Shown here in pieces: positions 5,552 through 10,811 of a DNA stretch of 12,748 bases (position 1 is its first letter; each line of letters starts with the position of its first letter). The stretch lies in NCBI GenBank assembly GCA_005884465.1, contig VAZH01000145.1:1-12748 (forward strand), read 5' to 3'. A program made the translations under genes and the position numbers. Source of the stretch: Alphaproteobacteria bacterium (GTDB lineage Bacteria; Pseudomonadota; Alphaproteobacteria; Rhizobiales; Xanthobacteraceae). The notes beneath the pieces were generated by a model. That model was not told where the DNA came from. It was given only the letters and a program-made list of their open reading frames with translations, and ran no database searches.

Positions 5552-5867
5552 CCGGCGTCGAACGCCAGGCCCAGCTGAACACGAGTTTCCGGTTCGGCAC
5601 CACCTCGCGATAGGCGCCGCCGACTTCATGATGCTCTCCGTCTTCGTTGGTGAAGCCGATGCGGTAGCGTCCGCCGGTCCGCGCGTCGATGCTGGCCTGC
5701 CCGGTGCCGGCCTTGACCGACGACGGCCCGAACCACCGCGCTATTTGTTGCGGGTTCGTCCACGCGGCGTAGACTTTTTCGGGCGAGGCATTGAGACGAC
5801 GTTTGAGGGTGAGGCTCGGTCTGTTGACGAGGCCGGCGTCGCCGGCGACGCTTGATTTGGTGGCCAT
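5490..5867 (-). pseudogene. SRPBCC/AHSA1-domain protein, 3'-truncated by deletion
   Basis: ATG 5867 is preceded by GGAGGAAG. The first ~105 residues are a normal SRPBCC (AHSA1/START-like) domain: LTLKRRLNASPEKVYAAWTN, PQQIARWFGPSSVKAGTG, GGRYRIGFTNEDGEHHEVGG and REVVPNRKLVFSWAWRSTPE. The family folds as a hydrophobic-ligand-binding helix-grip. After RSTPE the expected beta strands and final long helix (about 50 residues) are absent. The frame runs instead through DUF899 DNA in the wrong register (SRRARHHAGGDIARAVAKA) to TGA at 5490. The product would be 125 aa and lack the C-terminal helix, so probably misfolded. It shares a 127-base overlap with arsR upstream. Confidence 0.85.
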
Positions 5868-6196
5868 TGTTCTTCCTCCACGAGAGCGGCAAGGCGGTCG
5901 AGGCTTTCCGACCAGAAGCGCTGGTAGCGATTGAGCCAGTCCATCGCCTGCTCCATCGGCCCCGCGGTCAGCCGGCACGCCACAACGCGGCCGGTTTTCG
6001 CGCGCGCGATCAGGCCGGCGTCCGACAGCACGTCGAGGTGCTTCATGATCGCCGGCAGCGACATCGCAAATGGCTGCGCCAGCTCGCTGACCGAGATGCC
6101 GTCTTGCTTGCGAAGCCGCGCCAGCAGCGCCTGCCGCGTCGGGTCCGCGAGCGCCGCAAAGGTGCGGTTCAGCATCTGCTCGCCATACTTAACCAT
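5741..6196 (-). CDS. ArsR/SmtB-family winged helix transcriptional regulator, 151 aa
   Basis: The N-terminus MVKYGEQMLNRTFAALADPT, then RQALLARL, the HTH region ISVSELAQPFAMSLPAIMKH LDVLSDAGLI (residues ~34-63) and the wing AKTGRVVACRL are typical of the ArsR subgroup that pairs with SRPBCC genes. The metal-binding CxC of true arsenic sensors is absent (only C74), so the signal is probably not a metal. The start at 6196 fits the family's usual MVKY N-terminus; a second ATG at 6175 is less likely. There is no ribosome binding site, because a consensus promoter places the transcript start at or next to the ATG. The C-terminus continues ~40 proline/serine/arginine-rich residues beyond the family core (after LVEEEQWPP), overlapping SRPBCC in another frame. 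It likely represses its own operon through the palindrome at its start codon. Confidence 0.92.
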   Translation of the reverse strand: MVKYGEQMLNRTFAALADPTRQALLARLRKQDGISVSELAQPFAMSLPAIMKHLDVLSDAGLIARAKTGRVVACRLTAGPMEQAMDWLNRYQRFWSESLDRLAALVEEEQWPPNQASPATPASSTDRASPSNVVSMPRPKKSTPRGRTRNK

Positions 6197-6208
6197 ATGG
6201 TTTAGTAT
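6185..6208. promoter_or_regulatory. 24-bp palindromic operator over the arsR start codon
   Basis: The plus-strand half-sites ATACTTAACCAT and ATGGTTTAGTAT are mirror images except at one position, and the central 12 bases AACCATATGGTT are perfect. The right half overlaps the arsR -10 box and the left half covers codons 1-4, so a bound dimer would block polymerase. Placement and symmetry are what a winged-helix ArsR dimer would use for autorepression. That it is the binding site is inference. Confidence 0.8.
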
Positions 6209-6231
6209 AGCCGCACGCGGGGAAGAGTCAA
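6204..6231 (-). promoter_or_regulatory. Sigma-70-type promoter of arsR
   Basis: On the minus strand TTGACT (6231-6226) and TATACT (6209-6204) are separated by 16 bases. Both hexamers are close to consensus. The first base of the arsR ATG lies 7 bases after the -10 box, so the mRNA should be leaderless, explaining the missing ribosome binding site. The -35 box overlaps the TGA stop (6230-6228) of the upstream metallo-beta-lactamase-fold gene. Confidence 0.75.
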
Positions 6232-7232
6232 GCGGTATCGGAAACCGCCGCGCCAAACGCCGCTTCCGCCTCCTGCCGCAGCCGGTCCGGCGTCTCCAGA
6301 TAACGGGGAGAATGATGAAACGTGGTGAGGCGTTTGGCCCCTGCTGTGCGCGCCAGCATACCCGCCTGAGCCGCCGTCAGGTGCTGCCGTTCGAGTGCAA
6401 CGTCGGCGTCATCATTTGCGAAAGCGGCCTCGATGAACAGCTGATCGGCACCGCTGCCAAGCGCGACAATCTGGTTGACGTTTGCGGGCGTGAACGCCGC
6501 GTCGGTGACGTAGGCGATGCGCTGGCCGGGCGCGATCTTGAGGGCATGTTTTTTCAATACGCCGAGCGGAATCGTTTGGCCTGCAGCAACGGTGATCAGC
6601 GTGTCGTCCTGCTCGCCGCGCCGTACCGCGCTTTTGGCCGCGTTGAGCCATGGCCCGACCCCCAGGCCGAGATGCGCCAACCCCACCGTCCATACATTGA
6701 CGCGAAGCGATTCCTGAAGCGCGAAAGCAAGGCAGGGAAGGCCGTGATCGAGGATGCGCGCCTCGATGCGAAGCTCGCGATCGGCGAACACCGTTCCAGC
6801 GGGCGGCCTGTCACCATCCGCGCGGCTGGGACGAAACCCATGCCTGGCGCGGAAACCGGTCCACTCGCCGAGCGTTCGCTCGGAAAACTCGGCGACGGCA
6901 ATGGCGAAGTCGACCGAGTCTTCGCCGAGCAGGTTCCAGCTATAGGCCGTAAGCTTGGCGGCGACACCTTCGATCGTCCCTACGGGGCCAACGATCCGCA
7001 GCAGACCCGGCCGATAGAGCTGAGTCCGCAGCAACCGGTCAAATCCGGAAAAATGGTCCATGTGCCTGTGGCTGATGAAGACGTCAGTTATGCGCAACAG
7101 TTCGCGCGCCGACAACGGGGACAGGTCGCCCAAGTCGAACAGCACGGCCCGGCTGCCGAACCGAAAATCGATGAATAATCCGGGATCGGAGAACGGCTCG
7201 TTGATCAGTCGTGGCTGAACCAGCCAGCTCAC
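6228..7232 (-). CDS. Metallo-beta-lactamase-fold hydrolase, ribonuclease Z-like, 334 aa
   Basis: The product starts [20 protein letters not shown] with a GTG at 7232 and GGGAGGAA about eight bases upstream; the longer open frame upstream has no comparable site and runs through the DUF3551 gene. The metal-binding signature is [13 protein letters not shown] (H55, H57, D59, H60). Downstream ligand candidates are the aspartate in [12 protein letters not shown] and the histidines in TTFHHSPRY near the C-terminus, an order typical of RNase Z-like proteins. Length is near 330 aa as usual for that subgroup. Real tRNA 3'-processing is possible but not shown; many homologues are of unknown substrate. 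It is soluble with no signal peptide. It ends 31 bases before arsR, whose promoter starts inside its last codons, so arsR has its own transcript. Confidence 0.85.
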   Translation of the reverse strand: MSWLVQPRLINEPFSDPGLFIDFRFGSRAVLFDLGDLSPLSARELLRITDVFISHRHMDHFSGFDRLLRTQLYRPGLLRIVGPVGTIEGVAAKLTAYSWNLLGEDSVDFAIAVAEFSERTLGEWTGFRARHGFRPSRADGDRPPAGTVFADRELRIEARILDHGLPCLAFALQESLRVNVWTVGLAHLGLGVGPWLNAAKSAVRRGEQDDTLITVAAGQTIPLGVLKKHALKIAPGQRIAYVTDAAFTPANVNQIVALGSGADQLFIEAAFANDDADVALERQHLTAAQAGMLARTAGAKRLTTFHHSPRYLETPDRLRQEAEAAFGAAVSDTA

Positions 7233-7293
7233 GAAGGGGTTCCTCCCGATCGTTTGTCTGGCGCTGCATCGCCGGGGCGGTGCGCGATCGGCT

Positions 7294-7548
7294 TCAATAA
7301 TACCGATAGTACCGGCTGCGGCGCTGCTGGCCGAATGCAACGCGAGGATTGACATTGCAATAGACGCGCCGGCCGGAGGCGCTCGCCATGCATTCGGCAT
7401 AAGAGCGGTAGGAGCAATCGCCCGGAACGCCCCAACCGCCGCCCTGGATGCAATAGGGATAATCAATCGCGGCGGCAGGCGTAGGGCCGACTATCGTGGC
7501 CGCCCCGGCCGACATCAAAGCCACCATCGCCAGCATCGCATTGCGCAT
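7294..7548 (-). CDS. DUF3551 small secreted protein, 84 aa
   Basis: ATG 7548 follows AGGAGGAG at ideal spacing. Residues 1-27 ([15 protein letters not shown] to PAAA) form a Sec signal peptide with likely cleavage after AAA, before IDYPYC. The mature part has four cysteines (C33, C45, C53, C64) in the pattern [20 protein letters not shown] followed by [17 protein letters not shown]. This is diagnostic of DUF3551, a family expanded in Bradyrhizobium. Two periplasmic disulfides are likely. The tail is rich in arginine and tyrosine (RRSRYYRYY). Function is unknown. It lies 61 bases upstream of the metallo-beta-lactamase-fold gene on the same strand. Confidence 0.9.
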   Translation of the reverse strand: MRNAMLAMVALMSAGAATIVGPTPAAAIDYPYCIQGGGWGVPGDCSYRSYAECMASASGRRVYCNVNPRVAFGQQRRSRYYRYY

Positions 7549-7621
7549 AATTCTCCTCCTCCGCACGAGTTCGCCCTTGCCTTCAAAACGATACCGCCTC
7601 GAGAAGGTTCCGGCAGCCGGT

Positions 7622-8596
7622 TCAGTCCACATGCACGCCGGCGGACTTGACCACCTTCTCCCATTTTTCGGTTTCCGCCACGATCATCGCGCCGAACGCC
7701 TCCGGCGGACCGATCAGCGGCTCACCGCCGAGGTCGATCAGCTTGGCCTTGATCGCGGGTTCCGCGAGCACGGCGTTGATCTCCTTGTTCAGCTTCTCGA
7801 TGATTTCCTTCGGCGTATTCTTCGGCACGCCCATTCCGAACAGCGCGCTCGCCTCGTAACCGGGAACGGTGTCGGCGAGGGTCGGCACGTCAGGCAAGAG
7901 CGAGGACCGCGCAGTCGAGGTCACCGCCAGTGCACGCAAGGACCCGGCGCGGATATGCTGGAGGATCGAGGGCATATTGTCGAAAATTACCTGGACCTGG
8001 CCGCCAAGCAGATCGGTGATCGCGGGTGCGGCGCCCCGATAGGGCACGTGCTGCATCTTCGCGCCCGTCGTCGCCATGAACATTTCACCGGACAGGTGCA
8101 CCGACGTACCGTTGCCCGATGACGCCAGATTCACCTTGCCTGGATTAGCCTTCACATAGGCGATGAACTCGGCGACCGTCTTGGCCGGCACGTCATTATT
8201 GACCGTCATCACATTCGGCACGCGATTGAACGAAGCGACCGGCGCGATGTCGCGGATGAAGTTGAATTTGAGATTGGTATAGAGCGAGGCGTTGATGTAG
8301 TTGGCGGGATTGACGAACAGCACCGTGTAGCCATCGGGCTCCGCATTGATCACCGACTCGGTGGCGATGTTGTTGCCGGCGCCGGGCTTGTTCTCGATCA
8401 CGAATTGCTGGCCGAGCCGTTCGGAAAGCCGCTGGCCGATCAACCGCGCAAGAATATCGGTCGCGCCGCCTGGAGGATAGCCGACAACCCAGCGGACCGG
8501 CCGCGTCGGATAGTCCAGCGCCGAGGCACCGCCGAGCGAGGCGATTGCCGAGATGCCGATTGCGATCAGACAAATCGCGGTGCGACGTGAAGCCAT
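7622..8596 (-). CDS. TctC/Bug-family tripartite tricarboxylate-type periplasmic binding protein, 324 aa
   Basis: It is an extracytoplasmic solute receptor that binds small carboxylates or related molecules. Residues 1-26 (MASRRTAICLIAIGISAIAS to GASA) are a signal peptide, followed by LDYPTRPVRWVVGYPPGGAT, the classic start of mature Bug proteins. Other family motifs are GQQFVIENKPGAGNNIATE, PDGYTVLF, VNLASSGNGTSVHLSGEMF, HVPYRGAAPAITDLLGGQVQ and FDNMPSILQHIRAGSLRALA. Length is standard. No TctA or TctB membrane partner lies in the window; orphan Bug genes are common in this group and the ligand cannot be predicted. The start at 8596 has only a weak AGAGAAA upstream, but fits the signal peptide. 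A divergently transcribed VOC gene shares its upstream region. Confidence 0.93.
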   Translation of the reverse strand: MASRRTAICLIAIGISAIASLGGASALDYPTRPVRWVVGYPPGGATDILARLIGQRLSERLGQQFVIENKPGAGNNIATESVINAEPDGYTVLFVNPANYINASLYTNLKFNFIRDIAPVASFNRVPNVMTVNNDVPAKTVAEFIAYVKANPGKVNLASSGNGTSVHLSGEMFMATTGAKMQHVPYRGAAPAITDLLGGQVQVIFDNMPSILQHIRAGSLRALAVTSTARSSLLPDVPTLADTVPGYEASALFGMGVPKNTPKEIIEKLNKEINAVLAEPAIKAKLIDLGGEPLIGPPEAFGAMIVAETEKWEKVVKSAGVHVD

Positions 8597-8731
8597 GCCG
8601 TTTCTCTGCTGGCCCGAATCTGAAGTCCGGTTGGTATCTGTTGAATTGACAAGGGCCCGCGTTGTAACAAACAAAGCCTGCTGCGACTAGTAGCGGCAGG
8701 CGCGCATCGAACTGCGACCAAAGGATAACCC
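8597..8731. promoter_or_regulatory. Divergent intergenic region with an IS630-end-like sequence
   Basis: This 135-bp region must carry the start signals of both the TctC-type gene and the VOC gene. GAATCTGAAGTCCGG at 8616-8630 differs by one base from 143-157 inside the left end of the IS630 element. GAATTGAC (8643-8650) also recurs in the element at 166-173, at slightly different spacing. TTGACA at 8646-8651 looks like a plus-strand -35 box but no good -10 follows at 16-18 bases. An imperfect hairpin (GCCTGC/GCAGGC) lies near 8677-8702. Confidence 0.4.
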
Positions 8732-9151
8732 ATGTCGGTCAAAGTCCATTCGCTCGATCATCTCGTGATCAATGTCTCGGAAGTGGCACGCTCCGCCGAA
8801 TGGTATCGAAAAGTCCTCGGCATGGAGATCAGGGTGTTCGACCCGGGTTACGGCATGGCGCCGCGGACCTCGCTGATCTTCGGCAACCAGAAGATCAATG
8901 TACGGCCGCGCGACGCCGACAAGATCGAGTGGTTCACCGCGGACCGCGAAACCGCCGGCAGTGACGATCTGTGCTTTCTCACCTCAAGCACGCCGGACGA
9001 GGTGGTGGCGCATCTTGGGGCATGCGGCGTGGCGATTGAGGAAGGTCCGGTGGCGAGACAGGGGGCCCGCGGCGTGCTGCGGTCGGTCTATTGCCGCGAT
9101 CCCGACGGCAGTTTGATCGAGATTTCTTCGTATGAGGACGATGCGGCTTAG
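8732..9151 (+). CDS. VOC-superfamily (glyoxalase/dioxygenase-fold) protein, 139 aa
   Basis: ATG 8732 has AAAGGA nine bases upstream. The protein has two beta-alpha-beta-beta-beta modules: SLDHLVINVSEVARSAEWYR KVLGMEIRVFD, then SLIFGNQKINVRPRD, and in the second half DDLCFLTSSTPDEVVAHLGA and RSVYCRDPDGSLIEISSYED. The H10 and E130 positions correspond to metal ligands of the family, but where close relatives have a histidine after KIN-L/V (KINLH) this protein has R58. Metal binding may be altered. It is cytoplasmic and the reaction is unknown; relatives are often labelled virulence-associated or fosfomycin-resistance-like VOC proteins, with little functional support. The gene is divergent from the TctC-type gene. 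Confidence 0.88.
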   Translation: MSVKVHSLDHLVINVSEVARSAEWYRKVLGMEIRVFDPGYGMAPRTSLIFGNQKINVRPRDADKIEWFTADRETAGSDDLCFLTSSTPDEVVAHLGACGVAIEEGPVARQGARGVLRSVYCRDPDGSLIEISSYEDDAA

Positions 9152-9174
9152 AGCGCATGCAGCTCATAGCATAG

Positions 9175-9335
9175 CCCGTCATGCCCGGCCTTGCCGCCTT
9201 CGCTGAAGCTACGGCGGCCTGGCACCGAAAAAGCCCGTCGAAGCCTCGGCGTAGACGGGTGCCGGGCATCCACGTCTTACTTTCTTTTTGCGAGACGAAG
9301 ACGTGGATGGCCGGGTCAAGCCCGGCCATGACGGG
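9175..9335. repeat. Palindromic intergenic repeat (CCCGTCATGCCCGG type)
   Basis: The outer arms CCCGTCATGCCCGGCC (9175-9190) and CCCGGCCATGACGGG (9321-9335) are inverted relative to each other. The inner arms CATCCACGTCTT (9267-9278) and AAGACGTGGATG (9298-9309) are a perfect 12-bp inverted pair. This layout is a widespread intergenic palindrome in Bradyrhizobium and Rhodopseudomonas genomes. It lies between convergent genes and may act in termination. Confidence 0.88.
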
Positions 9336-9377
9336 AGAATGCATGTGGATTTGCCCGTTGGAATAGTCGAACCGTCC

Positions 9378-9427
9378 GGCAATGACGAATTCGGATTGCT
9401 TTGTCGCATGCGCTCCCCGCAACGACG
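9378..9427. repeat. Partial copy of the CGTCATTGCGAGGAGC-type repeat
   Basis: Read on the minus strand it gives CGTCGTTGCGGGGAGCGC, then GCGACAAAGCAATCC, then CGTCATTGCC. It follows the 4904-5089 element with a few substitutions, without that copy's internal duplications. It lies next to the other repeat, just beyond the HD-GYP gene's 3' end. Confidence 0.75.
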
Positions 9428-9452
9428 GCGTGGACGCGTGCCAGCTACGCCA

Positions 9453-10553
9453 TCAAGAGGATCCCATGGCGACCACCGGCCGGAAAGCCTTGAGCAGGTG
9501 CTGGTCGAGCTTGCCGCCCATCTGTTCCATGATCATAAACGCCTTGGCGTGCGTGAATGGCAGCCGGTAGGCACGCTTCTCCACCAGCGCCGCGTGAATA
9601 TCCACGATCGTTGTCAGGCGCACGATGTCACTGATCTGATTGCCGCGCAGCCCATTGGGATATCCGGTACCGTCGAGCAATTCGTGATGATGCAGCACCA
9701 CATCCAGCATTTCAGCCGGAAACCCGCCCTGCGCGGCAAGCGCATCATAGCCCAGGCGCGGATGCATGCGTATCACCCGCATTTCCTCGTCGGTGAGCTT
9801 TGCCGGCTTGTCCAGGATCGCCACCGGGACAAAGGCCTTGCCGACGTCGTGCAGAAGGGCGGCGCGAGTGAGACGGCGCTGGTCGTCCTCCCGCATCCCG
9901 AGATGCTGCGCGAACGCAACCGCGAAACCGGTGACAAAGAGGCAATGGCGATAGCTGTCGGTGTGATGGCAGCCGACGGTCGTCAGCCAATCGCGCAGCG
10001 AGGAGTGCTTGATGGCTTTGAGGACCTTGTTTTCGGCTTCCACAACGTCATTGAACCTCAGCGGGACCCCTGCTGGAAGCTTTTCGAATATCTTGACCAT
10101 CACCGCGTGCGCGGCGGCAACGCCGCTGTTCAAAACCTTGCCGCGATCGGACGTGTCGAATTCATTGCTGTCCGGAAATGCCGAGCGGATGCGTTGCAGA
10201 ATACCCTCCGCATCAAACGGCCGCGAGATCGTATCGGTTGCGCCCAACGCCCAGGCCTGCATCGTGCCATGGTGAAGGGCATCGGCGAGAACGAACAACC
10301 GCGGCATGGCGCGGTAGGCTTCGCCACGCAGCTTGTTGCGAACCTGCTGCACGCTTTCCGGCGAGCGCAGATTGATGTCGACCACGATCCCTGAGAGATC
10401 GCTGGCGGGCGCGTCGGGAATATCCGACGTCGCGATGGTATCAACCTCCCCCACCGATTGCAGAATGTCCGCCAATTCGCTGCTCTGGTCGCCGCGATCG
10501 GACGCCAGCAGCAACCGGCGCTTGGGCGAAGTCTGGTTGTCTGAACTTGTCAT
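9453..10553 (-). CDS. HD-GYP domain protein with N-terminal degenerate receiver domain, 366 aa
   Basis: ATG 10553 is preceded by TGAGGA. Residues ~12-125 resemble a response-regulator receiver (KRRLLLASDRGDQSSELADI, D59 in GIVVDINL, WALGATDTISRPFD), but the conserved lysine is R111 and the first acidic pair is weak. Residues ~195-345 form an HD-GYP domain: H203, H235-D236 in LLHDVGKA, H264 in RMHPRLGYDAL, HH near 288-290, then DGTGYPNGLRGNQI and D318 in TTIVDIHAAL. The GYP triad and all expected metal-binding positions appear present, which suggests a cyclic-di-GMP phosphodiesterase. Departures are ELLDGTGYP for the common ERWDGSGYP, and A321 where VDxxDAL proteins have aspartate. It stands alone between a repeat block and a terminator, with no cognate kinase in the window. 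Confidence 0.9.
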   Translation of the reverse strand: MTSSDNQTSPKRRLLLASDRGDQSSELADILQSVGEVDTIATSDIPDAPASDLSGIVVDINLRSPESVQQVRNKLRGEAYRAMPRLFVLADALHHGTMQAWALGATDTISRPFDAEGILQRIRSAFPDSNEFDTSDRGKVLNSGVAAAHAVMVKIFEKLPAGVPLRFNDVVEAENKVLKAIKHSSLRDWLTTVGCHHTDSYRHCLFVTGFAVAFAQHLGMREDDQRRLTRAALLHDVGKAFVPVAILDKPAKLTDEEMRVIRMHPRLGYDALAAQGGFPAEMLDVVLHHHELLDGTGYPNGLRGNQISDIVRLTTIVDIHAALVEKRAYRLPFTHAKAFMIMEQMGGKLDQHLLKAFRPVVAMGSS

Positions 10554-10755
10554 GAATCCTCAGGAAACTGGCGGTGGTAGCCGACGCCGGACACTACCTG
10601 ACGAGGAGTTCCCCGGAGATTAAGGGGCATCCTGAATACCGGCATATTGTTCATTGTAAAACTTGAATGAATGTTCGGGATGTAACCGGCCTGCAAACCG
10701 ATTGAGATACAAGATAATGGCGATTTAGAATCGGCCGAAGACAAAACCGGATAGA

Positions 10756-10790
10756 AAAAATCCGCCGGAGGACACCTCCGGCGGATTTTT
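10756..10790. terminator. Strong bidirectional rho-independent terminator
   Basis: TCCGCCGGAGG (10761-10771) and CCTCCGGCGGA (10775-10785) form a perfect 11-bp stem with a 3-base loop. It is extended by AAAAA (10756-10760) pairing with TTTTT (10786-10790). It lies 21 bases past the stop of the minus-strand molybdenum hydroxylase gene and should end that transcript; the symmetry lets it work in both directions. The 200 bases to its left (10554-10755), upstream of the HD-GYP gene, hold no gene that I can see. Confidence 0.93.
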
Positions 10791-10811
10791 GTCGTGGCAT
10801 GAGCCGCGGTG

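Noticed and set aside
4499-5578. Long plus-strand open frame of 359 codons
   Set aside because: It is antisense to the DUF1428 gene, the palindromic repeat and the DUF899 remnant, all with diagnostic motifs on the minus strand. Such long antisense frames are usual in high-GC DNA.
5931-7178. Plus-strand open frame of 415 codons
   Set aside because: It is antisense to arsR and the metallo-beta-lactamase-fold gene, whose motifs and start signals are clear.
7233-7466. N-terminal extension of the metallo-beta-lactamase-fold protein
   Set aside because: It overlaps the DUF3551 gene in another frame, while GTG 7232 has a good ribosome binding site and a family-like N-terminus.
8646-8674. TTGACA-based promoter for the VOC gene
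   Set aside because: No acceptable -10 hexamer is found at 16-18 bases; kept only as a remark.
9175-9427. Repeat block as a CRISPR array
   Set aside because: The repeats are inverted palindromes of different types with no regular direct repeats and spacers.
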